A stretch of DNA of 44,608 nt. Source: Nostoc sp. PA-18-2419. Lineage in GTDB: Bacteria; Cyanobacteriota; Cyanobacteriia; Cyanobacteriales; Nostocaceae. The stretch lies in NCBI RefSeq assembly GCF_005869855.1, contig NZ_SZNH01000022.1, forward strand, positions 97,178 to 141,785, in the 5' to 3' direction. The position numbers and the translations under genes are program-made. The notes beneath the pieces were generated by a model. That model was given only the letters and a program-made list of their open reading frames with translations. It ran no database searches and was not told the origin of the DNA. Positions 19,201 to 29,060 of the stretch are shown piece by piece (within the stretch, counting starts at the first letter, position 1; each line of letters opens with the position of its first letter).

Positions 19201-19419
19201 ATGAATAAGGAAACAGTTCCTAATCAAGCTGAAAAAATGAATCCAGAAAGTGATCCATCAGAATTAAGTCCAGAGGTACTTGACAAAATCAAACACCCTC
19301 CTTCAATAGACGATGTGATTCGCGAGCAATCACCACAAGAACGCAGAAATAACCCAGCTTTAGTACCCGAAACACTCGATCAACCAATTGATGAATTGAG
19401 CGACTTTAGCCAAGAGTAG
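19201..19419 (+). CDS. Small acidic hypothetical protein
   Basis: A 72-residue, hydrophilic, Glu/Asp/Pro-rich protein without membrane segment or cysteine. It is probably disordered, with SPEVLDKIKHPPSIDDVI and ending DELSDFSQE. I do not recognise the family. GAGG at 19175-19178 and GGGAAAA at 19189-19195 precede ATG 19201; neither is a strong ribosome site. Isolated between two long non-coding stretches. Real gene likely because of the proline/acidic composition and clean boundaries. Confidence 0.5.
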   Translation: MNKETVPNQAEKMNPESDPSELSPEVLDKIKHPPSIDDVIREQSPQERRNNPALVPETLDQPIDELSDFSQE

Positions 19420-20382
19420 CGATGCATATCTAGAGGTTTATTTGCGAATTGCCATTTAGATTCCTAGGTTCTGAACTTCGGGGCGTCTCACCCGCCTATA
19501 ACCAAGGGCGGATAAGATGTCCAACCCAATATTGTCGTAGCTCGTGTTTTCCGGAATACTACAATTGTATAAATGTTCACCTATGCGCTAGCAAATGCAA
19601 TAGTCGCTACAACCATCGCTAGTGCTGCACCCGACTCAATACTCAAAATCTTTGAAGCCTTGCATTAACGCTCTAGAAACTGCCAAGGTCGATCTTATAA
19701 GAAAAGCTGTTCCACATTTAACAAAGCATATATGATGTTGGCTGTTGACCGCTGACGGTTGACTTGTTAACAGTGAGTTCTCAACGAATTTCCCAAGTGA
19801 TTATGCAATCAGTATGCTCGAATAATCGTCATTGCAACCGTAGGGAAGCAATCCTGAAAATTTTGTAATTGCGTCGTTTCACTCACTTAGGAGATACAGC
19901 AGATTGCAAGTAAGTGAGGTGCACAATCCAAGACTGATTTATCAGATATAAAGAGTTTCCACCTCCTGCCTCAAAACCCGTAACTTTGTACTTCATGCGA
20001 ATGAAAACTGCTGTATTACGACTGATTTATCGAACATCATAATAAGTTGACACCTGTGCATAACTAGCTGTAAATTCCTATAGGGAATTGTGCTTCAAAT
20101 AGATGATAAAGATTAGAAATTCCCACTTCTCAATATTTAGTAGCTTTGTAATCATTAATTGATAATTTTTATGAATTAAATGCATAGATGACATTATGAT
20201 GCAACTATTTTGCAATTTTTTAAAAGAATAAGAATACTCAAAAACTTTTGATATTTTTTCTCAACAAACTGGTATTGTTTAGATCGACCTGAATCTAACT
20301 TGAAAAAGGTAGTAAGGAATAGGGAGATGGGGAAGTATGAACAGATGCCCTCCCAATCCCTCAGATAGACGTTATATCTACG
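19420..20382. other. Long gene-free stretch holding a small inverted-repeat element
   Basis: Over 960 bp without a supported gene. It contains a TGTTGACCGCTGACGGTTGAC-type repeat near 19740-19765, the 117-bp element at 19897-20013 and a short GGGGAGATGGGGAAG tract near 20320-20336. The rest is AT rich and unremarkable. Confidence 0.6.
19897..20013 (+). mobile_element. MITE-like element, copy A (117 bp, TA-flanked)
   Basis: Starts CAGCAGATTGCAAGTAAGTG and ends AAAACTGCTG, with TA immediately outside both ends (19895-19896 and 20014-20015), the target of IS630/mariner-type transposition. The inside includes CCACCTCCTGCCTCAAAACC. It is homologous over its whole length to the inverted copy at 30053-30196. 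Its left end matches 22 of 29 positions with the end of the IS630-type element at 44360. Confidence 0.75.
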
Positions 20383-20391
20383 GTGGTGTTA

Positions 20392-22497
20392 ATGAGGATT
20401 GATATTTTACCCAAGGTTTACAGAATAAAATCACTAAGCGTTTTACCTTTTATACTCAGTTTAATATTGGTTTTGTTCATTGGCAGCCAAACTATAGCTG
20501 TACCAACAAAATCTACAGAGATATTATGGGATACACACGGTATACCGCATATCTACGGTAAAGATGACCAGAGTGCATTTTATGCCTTTGGTTGGGCACA
20601 AATGCAAAGTCATGGAGATTTGCTTTTGCGTCTCTACGGTCAAGCACGAGGACGGGCAGCCGAATACTGGGGAAAAGAATATTTAGACTCAGACCGTTGG
20701 GTACTAACTATGGGAGTACCGGAACGCGCTCGTAATTGGTATAAGGCACAGAATCCAACTTTTCGCAAGTATCTAGATGCTTTTGCAACTGGGATCAATA
20801 CTTATGCTTCTCAAAATCCGAAGTTGATTGACGATCGCGTTAAGGCAGTGCTACCAGTCAACGGAGAAGATGTCATAGCTCACTTACATCGAGTACTCAA
20901 TTTCACCTTTGTAGTCGATCCGGAGTCAGTAGCTAACTTAAACAAGCAAAAGTCGCCAGTAGGATCTAATGGTTGGGCGATCGCACCAACTCATTCGGCT
21001 GGCGGGCACGCGATGTTATTAGCAAATCCCCATCTACCTTGGTCAGATTTATTTTTGTGGTACGAAGCTCAAATCACTACACCAGGAATTGATGCTTATG
21101 GAGCAACACTTGTGGGTGTTCCCGTATTGGCGATCGCTTTTAATAATAACTTAGGCTGGACTCATACCGTTAATACCTATGATGGTTGGGACTTGTATGC
21201 ACTCACACTCGCAGATAATGGCTACCGCTTTGATGGCAAAGTTGAGAAATTCCTGGTCAAAACCTTATCATTAAAGGTGAAGCAGGAAGATGGCTCTTTG
21301 CAAGAACAACGATTAGTAGTCAAAAGTTCTGTCCACGGACCTGTGGTAGTCGAGAAAGATGGTCAAACCTTAGCACTAAGAGTTGCCGGTCTTGATAGAC
21401 CAGGTGTACTCCAGCAGTGGTGGGATATGGCACGAGCAAAAAACCTCAGCCAGTTTGAAACCGCACTCAAGCGCTTGCAACTATCGATGTTTACGGTGAT
21501 GTATGCCGATAGAGAAGGCAATATTATGCACCTATTCAACGGGCAAGTTCCGGTACGTTCTCAAGGAGATTTTGCATATTGGCAAGGCATCATTCCTGGC
21601 GATACATCTAAAACTTTATGGACAAAAATCCATCCATACAAAGATTTACCACGCATCGTCGATCCTAAGAGTGGTTGGTTGCAAAATACTAACGATCCAC
21701 CTTGGACAACTACATTTCCAACTGCGATCAAAGCAGATAATTACCCATCTTATATGGCACCTCGTTTCATGGATTTCCGCTCGCAACGTTCTGTGAGAAT
21801 GTTGGCTGAGGATAACAAAATCTCTTTTGACGAAATGATTGCATACAAGCACTCGACGCGGATGGAAATGGCCGATCGCCTTTTGGATGATTTAATTCCT
21901 GCTGCCCGCAAGTACGGTAAGAATTTAGGAAAAAAAGCAGCAAGTGTTCTGGAAACTTGGGATCGGCAAGCCAATGCAGATAGTCGAGGAGCGGTATTAT
22001 TTGCCTTTTGGGTTCACGAGCTGAACTTAAATAAGACATTTAGTCAACCTTGGAATGAAAACTCCCCACGCACCACACCTGATGGTTTAGCTCAGCCAGA
22101 AAGTGCAGTTGCAACACTCGAAGCAGTAGCAGCACAGATAGAAAAGACCTATGGAGCTATGGATGTGGCATGGGGAGATGTTTTTCGGCTACGTTATGGC
22201 AATCAAGATTTACCTGCCAATGGTGGTGCAGATCCCCTTGGTATCTTCCGAAACGTCTTTTCATCACCGCAATCAGATGGCAAGTTTAAATCCGAGGGTG
22301 GCGATTCCTATGTTGCGGCAATCGAATTTTCTAACCCTGTACGAGCAATGGCACTCACCACCTACGGCAACGCAACTCAACCCGGCTCGCCCCACATTGG
22401 CGATCAGTTAAACATGTTTGCCAATAAAAAATTGCGTCCTGTGTGGCGCGATCGCTCGGATATCCTTGCCCATCTAGAAGCCCGAAAAGTATTCTAG
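20392..22497 (+). CDS. Penicillin acylase family (Ntn hydrolase), possible acyl-homoserine-lactone acylase
   Basis: Hydrolyses an amide bond in an acylated small molecule in the periplasm; the natural substrate is unknown. From ATG 20392 it has 701 residues, with a signal or anchor segment at about 15-37, an alpha chain, and the self-cleavage site GSNGWAIAP. Ser192 would become the N-terminal nucleophile of the beta chain. LLANPHLPW, just after, is a further family mark. Family members include penicillin G acylases, cephalosporin acylases and quorum-quenching acylases, one of which is known from Anabaena. GTG 20383 is an alternative start. It stands alone, with about 960 bp before it. Confidence 0.88.
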   Translation: MRIDILPKVYRIKSLSVLPFILSLILVLFIGSQTIAVPTKSTEILWDTHGIPHIYGKDDQSAFYAFGWAQMQSHGDLLLRLYGQARGRAAEYWGKEYLDSDRWVLTMGVPERARNWYKAQNPTFRKYLDAFATGINTYASQNPKLIDDRVKAVLPVNGEDVIAHLHRVLNFTFVVDPESVANLNKQKSPVGSNGWAIAPTHSAGGHAMLLANPHLPWSDLFLWYEAQITTPGIDAYGATLVGVPVLAIAFNNNLGWTHTVNTYDGWDLYALTLADNGYRFDGKVEKFLVKTLSLKVKQEDGSLQEQRLVVKSSVHGPVVVEKDGQTLALRVAGLDRPGVLQQWWDMARAKNLSQFETALKRLQLSMFTVMYADREGNIMHLFNGQVPVRSQGDFAYWQGIIPGDTSKTLWTKIHPYKDLPRIVDPKSGWLQNTNDPPWTTTFPTAIKADNYPSYMAPRFMDFRSQRSVRMLAEDNKISFDEMIAYKHSTRMEMADRLLDDLIPAARKYGKNLGKKAASVLETWDRQANADSRGAVLFAFWVHELNLNKTFSQPWNENSPRTTPDGLAQPESAVATLEAVAAQIEKTYGAMDVAWGDVFRLRYGNQDLPANGGADPLGIFRNVFSSPQSDGKFKSEGGDSYVAAIEFSNPVRAMALTTYGNATQPGSPHIGDQLNMFANKKLRPVWRDRSDILAHLEARKVF

Positions 22498-22955
22498 TAA
22501 GTTCTACTGATACCATACTGACTAGTAAAAATAATTCGTAATTGGGGATTTCCAGAAAATAAATTATCCCTCTTGTGGGGTGGGCATCTTGCCCCCCCTG
22601 AATATATAGCGTTTCCTAATCTGCTGATGTACTAAGTGCACCACTAATAAAATTGGGCAATCTCAGCGCTACTCTGCGTTTTCCTCTGCGATCCTCTGCG
22701 TTTCAAAACATTAGTTCTGTACCTCACTTAACTGGGAATTGCTATAGGACGGATGAGAACACCCATCCCATAAGAAAATTTGGGATATTTTTTATTTGTC
22801 AGTCCCTAAATTCTTAAATCTTTGCAGCTAGGTTATGGGCTTCTACAATAAATTACGAATTACTAATTAATAGTCAACCCTCATCATTCAACATTGATTA
22901 AAGCGAGTATCTAGTAAAATAACTTAGCAACTCAGCAAGCAAAAGGTTCAGTGTC
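22498..22955. other. Gene-free stretch between the acylase and mtnP
   Basis: About 460 bp holding a GTGGGGTGGGCATCTTGCCCC hairpin-like sequence (22575-22595) and the MITE-like copy C. CCTCTGCGTTT-type repeats lie inside that copy. Nothing codes. Confidence 0.6.
22607..22744. mobile_element. MITE-like element, copy C (138 bp, TA-flanked)
   Basis: Left end TAGCGTTTCC and right end GGGAATTGCTA pair as imperfect inverted repeats, with TA on each side (22605-22606 and 22745-22746). The right end contains GTACCTCACTTAA, the reverse complement of the TTAAGTGAGGTAC block seen in the other copies. The centre differs and contains CTCTGCG repeats. Confidence 0.6.
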
Positions 22956-23828
22956 ATGGCTCAAGCTAGTATTGGAATTATCGGTGGCAGTGGTCTGTAT
23001 AAAATGGATGCACTCAAAGATGTCGAAGAGGTGCAAGTTGAGACTCCCTTTGGTTCTCCATCTGATGCTTTGATTCTAGGGACTTTGGAGAAGACGCGGG
23101 TAGCTTTTTTAGCGCGTCATGGTCGCAATCACACGCTTTTACCTTCTGAGTTACCGTTTCGGGCTAATATCTATGCGATGAAGCAATTAGGTGTGGAGTA
23201 TTTAATTTCCGCTAGTGCTGTGGGTTCCTTAAAAGCAGAGGCCAAACCATTAGATATGGTAGTGCCAGATCAGTTTATTGACAGAACAAAAAATCGAATT
23301 TCAACATTTTTCGGTGAAGGAATTGTGGCTCACATTGCCTTTGGCGAGCCGATTTGCCAGAACTTAGCTGGTATATTGGCAGATGCGATCGCTTCTCTCA
23401 ATTTACCAGAAGTCACTCTCCATCGTGGCGGTACTTATGTGTGCATGGAAGGGCCAGCTTTTTCCACGAAGGCAGAATCGAATCTTTACCGCAGTTGGGG
23501 TGCAACAATCATTGGGATGACTAATTTACCAGAGGCAAAGTTAGCTAGGGAAGCGGAAATTGCCTATGCAACTTTAGCGCTGGTGACAGATTACGATTGT
23601 TGGTATGCAGAGCATGACACTGTGACGGTAGACATAGTGATTAGCAATTTGCTGCGGAATGCGGTCAATGCTCAAAGGGTGATTCAAGAAACTGTGCGGC
23701 AGTTGAGTGAAAATCCACCACCGAGTGAGGCGCATTCGGCGTTGCAATATGCGATTTTGACTCAATTGGATAAAGCGCCAGCGGCGACGAAAGAAAAATT
23801 GGGGTTATTGTTGCGGAAGTATTTGTAA
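22956..23828 (+). CDS. mtnP: S-methyl-5'-thioadenosine phosphorylase
   Basis: Splits methylthioadenosine with phosphate to adenine and methylthioribose-1-phosphate, the first step of methionine salvage, in the cytoplasm. The 290-residue protein shows [11 protein letters not shown] at the start, [29 protein letters not shown], the substrate segment [15 protein letters not shown] and [15 protein letters not shown]. These are the PNP/MTAP family marks with the MTAP-type spacing. ATG 22956 is the only start that keeps the GGSG motif near the N-terminus. Monocistronic here. Confidence 0.95.
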   Translation: MAQASIGIIGGSGLYKMDALKDVEEVQVETPFGSPSDALILGTLEKTRVAFLARHGRNHTLLPSELPFRANIYAMKQLGVEYLISASAVGSLKAEAKPLDMVVPDQFIDRTKNRISTFFGEGIVAHIAFGEPICQNLAGILADAIASLNLPEVTLHRGGTYVCMEGPAFSTKAESNLYRSWGATIIGMTNLPEAKLAREAEIAYATLALVTDYDCWYAEHDTVTVDIVISNLLRNAVNAQRVIQETVRQLSENPPPSEAHSALQYAILTQLDKAPAATKEKLGLLLRKYL

Positions 23829-24566
23829 TATTAAGAATTTAGAATTTATCAGACTTGGAAGTCCTAATTTCATAATTTACCCCGTTTGCTGTTACTGATG
23901 CGGCTGCTGTAGAACGTATTCAGTCTTGGGCTGTTACAGCACGACGGGCAAAACCTCAATCTGTGGAGACCGCGAAGTTTCGCAATATGATGTGATAAAT
24001 TAAATTAGAGCTTGTCACTAAACAACCTTACTATTTCTATTTAGAAATGCTTTTTCAATAAGCTTTTTAGATGGCAAATTGTAAAAGCTGTTTCTTTACA
24101 GGCTGTCAATGACTTGTTTTGTCCACACCTTCAGGGCAAATAGAAAAAGCAAATTAGCACAACATAGCATCAAAATTTTTTCTTCTGGACTGCATAATAT
24201 TGATTTGCTCACACCCATAGATATATGAAGTCAAGTTCTATTTTGTCTGATCAATGTGTTTCTTATTTTAAATATATTCATCCAACTCAGCTATGAACGT
24301 TTGTGTTTCTCAGATTAAATGTAGTAAATCAAAGTAAAAAATCTGATTATACCTACTTTTAAAATTGTTAGTCTTTATTGATATGAAACTTTAGTTAACA
24401 CTATTTTCCAAGGATAAAAATTATGTCTGCTCTACGAATATGACTCTCACACAAACAAAGATAACTACATACTTTACAGATTGTGATTCAAGCTCATTCA
24501 AAATTTATTTAACATCAGTAATAAATATCAAGTGCATTTGCAAATATTGAACTGGTAAAAACAAAT
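23829..24566. other. Gene-free stretch after mtnP
   Basis: About 740 bp. Apart from a short coding relic at 23876-23995 it is AT rich with no credible frame, RNA gene or repeat that I can see. Confidence 0.55.
23876..23995 (+). pseudogene. Orphan C-terminal coding scrap
   Basis: A 39-codon open stretch reading AVTDAAAVERIQSWAVTARR and ending AKFRNMM before TGA. It has protein-like composition and higher GC than its surroundings, but no start codon. Probably the tail of a lost gene; family not recognised. Confidence 0.25.
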
Positions 24567-26945
24567 ATGAAATGGCCAAAAACTCATTCATCCATCTATA
24601 CTTCTCTAGCACCAAACTCACACTCTGGATTATCATATAGACCCTTCACTAGCCAACCCCCAAAAGCATCAGTTGCACCTGATACACAGACAGATATAGA
24701 AAATCATGCTTTTAAACAGCAGCAAATGGAGGCAACTAAACTAGAGATACAGGCGAAGTATGGCACGATTACCCCCGAAGGACAGGAACACCTACAGCTA
24801 TTACAAGCCAAGATGGATGCATTTTGGGCAGGGCGAAAAACCCCTCCTGGTCATAATATTGCGAATATTCCAATTCATAGACCAGATACAGCACCAATTC
24901 AGACAAAGTTGACTGTTGGGCTACCAGGAGATAAGTTTAAGCAAGAAGCAGATAAAATAGCACATCAGTCAAAAAGCCAGCAACTTCAGCTGCAACCACA
25001 GCCGTTAACAGGTCAACCACCTCAGATTCAGCAGCGCATCGGCTCTGGTACAATACAGCGCAAACAACTCAATTCAAATGATATCCTCAAAGCTCTCAGT
25101 TCTATTTCATTCGTCAAAAACAAGCTCAAACAAACACAGCATCTACGTCGTGATAATCGGGACACGGCTGACAACGTAGAAACTATGCGTCAGCATGTAG
25201 AGAAGGTACTCGCCCAGTATGACACCAACCTTAAGGGCAACGACAGCACAGTTAACCAAGCTATATCAGTTGCTGTTGTGTTGGAAGGCGTAGCCAGAGT
25301 AATTGCTGTGAACGAACTCAACGACCCCGCCCTCACTCCTGAGCTGACCATGAAGCTGATGGAGCTGTACCGAACCGAGATCGAGTCCAAGCTCAAGAAA
25401 ATGGATCGTCAGCAAGATGTACTCAAATTAGCTACAGCTCTAACTGCTGACGACCCAGTTAGCCTCTACATGCACAACGAATTGCGTCTTGATGCGGCTG
25501 CTATACGAGTGCGAATGATGGCACGTTCTGCTGGCAAGGAGCCAAAGGATTTCTTAGATTTACTGCGTCAGCGCTTTGAAATCGAAATGGCTACCTACCA
25601 GAAAGATGATGTAAAAAATCGACAGGACATGGGAAATACAGCAGGAAATTTCAATGTCAAGGAGGCCACAGGTGAGATATCGGTAGCTTATCTCGAAAAG
25701 CTTTTCCCTGGCGGTATCGCTCAGTGGGTTCAGCCACCAAGCGGCGAGCGCAATACGCTTAATTTTACAGCTGATGCCACTCAGAAGTTGGACGCTCTAG
25801 AGGCTGCTGTCATCAAAACCAATCTTCGTGACTATGATCCCAATACACGCAATTGGAGGCGACAAGGGGGTGAGGATCAGAAACTTACTAGTAAGCAAAG
25901 CGCTCATTTGAATGAAATTGAGCAACAGGAAGAAGAATTAAGGCTTAATTGGAGTGATGACCCAGTTATCACCAGACTAAAATCTCTGTTCCAGCTTGAT
26001 GACAATAGTGCTACCAACTTGGTTGCACAAATCAAAAGTGGACTACAAGACCTGCCTATTACCCTCACAGTTAGAGGAGCCGAATGGTTTGATCAAGGCG
26101 ACCCGAGTAGCACAATTTATCAGCCGGGTTCGTCACGCACGAATACCGCAGACTACTATAATCTCTTAAAGAAGAAAAGAAAAAAATCCTCTCAGCCAAG
26201 CCACCTAGATTCAATTAATTATTTGGGTGATTATAATGACACCACTGGACAAGAGCGAGGAAATAATTACGGTCGGTTCCGCAACTGGAAAGATCAAAGA
26301 ATGACTGGTAATTTAGGCTTTTCTGATACCGAACTGCCATCGTTTGCTGCCGTCAATATGAACTGGTTAGCCCACAGTACTAGTCAACCTACGCAAGGGT
26401 CTTTTGGAATGAATAATGCAGCTGAGTACGGCAAGAACTCCTACGGCGACACCCACTTTGTACTCAGACAGGGAAATATCGCTGAGCGGTTGGTTTACAC
26501 TGCTACAGATCACGGCAAGCCACGGCGAGACATCTACTTAGCCTTCTGTGACTTTCTACTAGGCAACGACGCAGCACAAAGTCAAACTGGGATGAAAGCA
26601 ACTAAAAAGGATGTCGTAGTTCGACATGTCGTAAATTCGTTAATTACCCAGAAGCGAGTAAGTTCAGACGTACAGTGTTTTGAGGTGCAGATATTTGGAG
26701 AACTTGACATCAGTAAGGACGTAGAGAAAATTTCTGTAGCACCGTCAGTAGGAGCGAATGTGCAGAACAATATCAATACATTTTGCACTATGCATGGTAT
26801 CACCTTCGAGGCCATTGCTCAGCCAACCGAGGATGTGGAACATCAAAGGTGGTTCACTCCCAATCCGCTTACAGGGTCGGGATTGGAAATGCTCAATCAG
26901 CTCCAGAACGCGCTAGCAGCTAGTCAACTCCCGCAAACGTCTTGA
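24567..26945 (+). CDS. Large protein with eCIS-associated N-terminal motifs, possible exported toxin/effector
   Basis: I do not know a function. The 792 residues begin with a Pro/Ser-rich region, then YGTITPEGQEHLQLLQAKMD (65-84), a GHNIANIPIH motif (95-104) and APIQTKLTVGLPGDKFKQEA (109-128). The same kind of N-terminus precedes DUF4157 in many cyanobacterial proteins linked to extracellular contractile injection systems. DUF4157 itself, with its HExxH, is not visible here. A helical middle follows (170-480). The C-terminal third holds YGDTHFVLRQG (from 626) and FEVQIFGELDISKDVEKI (from 705), an arrangement that faintly recalls ADP-ribosyltransferase-like DUF3626 toxins; that is a guess. No signal peptide. 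Flanked by long gaps and a transposase relic. Confidence 0.6.
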   Translation: MKWPKTHSSIYTSLAPNSHSGLSYRPFTSQPPKASVAPDTQTDIENHAFKQQQMEATKLEIQAKYGTITPEGQEHLQLLQAKMDAFWAGRKTPPGHNIANIPIHRPDTAPIQTKLTVGLPGDKFKQEADKIAHQSKSQQLQLQPQPLTGQPPQIQQRIGSGTIQRKQLNSNDILKALSSISFVKNKLKQTQHLRRDNRDTADNVETMRQHVEKVLAQYDTNLKGNDSTVNQAISVAVVLEGVARVIAVNELNDPALTPELTMKLMELYRTEIESKLKKMDRQQDVLKLATALTADDPVSLYMHNELRLDAAAIRVRMMARSAGKEPKDFLDLLRQRFEIEMATYQKDDVKNRQDMGNTAGNFNVKEATGEISVAYLEKLFPGGIAQWVQPPSGERNTLNFTADATQKLDALEAAVIKTNLRDYDPNTRNWRRQGGEDQKLTSKQSAHLNEIEQQEEELRLNWSDDPVITRLKSLFQLDDNSATNLVAQIKSGLQDLPITLTVRGAEWFDQGDPSSTIYQPGSSRTNTADYYNLLKKKRKKSSQPSHLDSINYLGDYNDTTGQERGNNYGRFRNWKDQRMTGNLGFSDTELPSFAAVNMNWLAHSTSQPTQGSFGMNNAAEYGKNSYGDTHFVLRQGNIAERLVYTATDHGKPRRDIYLAFCDFLLGNDAAQSQTGMKATKKDVVVRHVVNSLITQKRVSSDVQCFEVQIFGELDISKDVEKISVAPSVGANVQNNINTFCTMHGITFEAIAQPTEDVEHQRWFTPNPLTGSGLEMLNQLQNALAASQLPQTS

Positions 26946-27069
26946 GTTCGACTGTCTTAAAACTTAGTTGTTCATAGCGGTGGCTATCTGCTTCAAAGCC
27001 ATGCCAATCAGCCGTAGGTATTAGGTGGCATTTTCTTTAGAGAACTCCACAAAAAAGATGATCCAGTAG

Positions 27070-27399
27070 CTATTCTGGTTGAGCGAAAATTTCCACAAAC
27101 CATTTTTTTAGATGGGGAAGACGGGAAATCTGTGCTTCAACTTTGTCTATCGCTTCTGCTGTGAGTGTAACTCGAGTGGAGTAAACTTTATCTACCAATG
27201 TCACAAGTGGATTTTTCCCCTTAAATGTGAGAGTTTTGGCAAAATTCAATACTGTCTCAACAGTGTCAAGTAAACTACCATTCCAATGCTGTTCTAGCCA
27301 ACCAAAGCAACAAGTCGTGTTTGATGCCAGAGCAATATCTTTGGTTTGTTGTAAAGCAAGGTTTAATAATTTGTTACTTTTGTCCTGGAATTTACTGAG
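27070..27399 (-). pseudogene. C-terminal remnant of a DDE transposase (ISAzo13-like)
   Basis: Reading the minus strand from about 27399 gives an open frame ending at TAG 27072-27070. It contains TTCCFGWLEQHWNGSLLDTV, ETVLNFAKTLTFKGKNPLV and RLPHLKKWFVEIF. The WNG-LLDTVETVL-A-T-T-KG pattern is the end of a transposase group that databases label ISAzo13-like. There is no start codon and the catalytic part is absent. It fills most of the 500-bp gap after the eCIS-like gene. Confidence 0.55.
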
Positions 27400-27443
27400 A
27401 TAATTGTATATAAAGATTTAGAAAATTTGGAAATTTCTTAATC

Positions 27444-27977
27444 ATGGAACCGAAATTAGAAGATATCTCAAACAGTTCTAAGCGCCGTCAAATTCTTCAA
27501 ACTGCTCTCACCTTTGTGACTGGCTTAACCACAACATCACTGTTATCATTTTTAATGACCAAATCTACAAAAAAAGCACAAGCAATTGTTGTGCAACGAC
27601 CGAATAAGTTTGAACTTAAAGGCAAAGGTACCGAGATTAAATATTCTATCCTCAACGAAATTCCACAGCTTGATTACAGAACTGAAAATACTTCCACTCA
27701 TTTTAGTGGCGATGAAATTAAGACATTAACTACTGATATTGGCACGCTTATTATAATCATTCTCAGCAAGCCAAATCCAGAACTGGGAGGAAATATAGTT
27801 AGATTGAGCTTTCTGTTACCCACTATTAATCTACCGATTGGTGATCAAAAAACTACTGTCCAAACTCAGGCAATTCTTACTACCGAAAAAACATCAGGAT
27901 TGATCCGAAGACCAATATTTGGACAATTTCAATCATACGAAACTTTCGCACTCAACGGAACTGCTCTCTTGGGCTAG
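27444..27977 (+). CDS. Hypothetical exported protein with twin-arginine-like start
   Basis: A 177-residue protein of unknown family. KRRQILQTALTFVTGLTT (residues 14-31) followed by a hydrophobic stretch to about 38 resembles a Tat signal or a membrane anchor, though the full S-R-R-x-F-L-K consensus is not present. The rest is beta-rich, polar and without cysteines (FELKGKGTEIKYSILNEIP, LSFLLPTINLPIG), consistent with one small secreted domain. It stands alone, 233 bp before the dehydrogenase. Confidence 0.5.
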   Translation: MEPKLEDISNSSKRRQILQTALTFVTGLTTTSLLSFLMTKSTKKAQAIVVQRPNKFELKGKGTEIKYSILNEIPQLDYRTENTSTHFSGDEIKTLTTDIGTLIIIILSKPNPELGGNIVRLSFLLPTINLPIGDQKTTVQTQAILTTEKTSGLIRRPIFGQFQSYETFALNGTALLG

Positions 27978-28210
27978 ATTTACACCAAATGAGCCTTGGA
28001 GTTTAGCAAAGAGAGTCCATATACAGGCACTCAAAACTACTCAACCAGACCGCTAATCTTACACTCCTGATTACACTCAGTTAATAACTAATCCCAGAAT
28101 TTCAGCTACTGTAACCTAATACCATACTCTAAATGATTTTTTTGTCAATATTCTTATCCGTGGAACAGCTTACGTTATTTTAAAGTATTTATACTAGATT
28201 TGAGGAAAGT

Positions 28211-28894
28211 ATGACCAAGCTAATCTTAATTACAGGGATAAGTCAAGGTTTAGGTTATGCCATGACTGAAGGTTTTATTCAAGAAGGGCATACAGTGATT
28301 GGTTGCGCCCGTTCATCAGATGCTATTGAGAAACTACGCCAGAAGTTTAGTGCCCGCAACGATTTTACATGTGTAGACGTAGCAAATGAATTGCAAGTAG
28401 AAAAATGGGCAAAACACGTACTCAACAAATATCAATTGCCAGATATAGTAATAAATAACGCAGCAATTGTTAATTATCCAGCACCTTTGTGGGAGATACC
28501 ATCTGAAGAATTTTCTAAATTAATTGATATCAATATTAAAGGAGTAATGAATATAATTCGCCATTTTGTGCCACCAATGGTGAAAAAAAAGCATGGTATT
28601 ATTATCAACTTTAGTTCTGGTTGGGGACGGTCTACTTCACCCCAAGTTGCACCATACTGTGCTTCCAAGTGGGCAATAGAAGGATTAACTCGTTCTCTAG
28701 CACAAGAATTGCCGACTGGTATGGCAGCTATCCCACTCAACCCAGGGATTATTCATACAGATATGCTCTCTATTAGCTTTGGGGAAGAAGCTGCTAATTA
28801 TACGCCTGTGTCCGATTGGGTATTAAAAGCTGTTCCATTTATTCTCAAGTTGAAAGCCAAAGATAATGGAGTTCCCTTAACTGTTCCAATATAA
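28211..28894 (+). CDS. Short-chain dehydrogenase/reductase
   Basis: NAD(P)-dependent oxidoreductase of unknown substrate. At 227 residues it shows the classical SDR marks: ITGISQGLG (TGxxxGxG, residues 7-15), the NNAA motif at 82-85, catalytic Ser136 (INFSSGWG) and the YxxxK pair Tyr149/Lys153. PLNPGIIHTDM is the usual proline loop. Arg34 in GCARSS hints at NADPH preference. It ends a little short of the usual 240-260 residues but the core is complete. ATG 28211 follows GAGGAAAG at about 28202. No operon partner. Confidence 0.88.
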   Translation: MTKLILITGISQGLGYAMTEGFIQEGHTVIGCARSSDAIEKLRQKFSARNDFTCVDVANELQVEKWAKHVLNKYQLPDIVINNAAIVNYPAPLWEIPSEEFSKLIDINIKGVMNIIRHFVPPMVKKKHGIIINFSSGWGRSTSPQVAPYCASKWAIEGLTRSLAQELPTGMAAIPLNPGIIHTDMLSISFGEEAANYTPVSDWVLKAVPFILKLKAKDNGVPLTVPI

Positions 28895-29060
28895 GATTTT
28901 TTGGAGTAGAGAAGGGTTGAGCTGGGGCGCGATATCCGGGTTAATAATTTCTGTAGATGAGCAGCATTTTAATTAACGATAATCCTACCAAAGGTATATT
29001 ATTCCATAGATAAAAATGCGACTTGTCACTAATAACTTATCCCTGAACCAGATACTCTCC

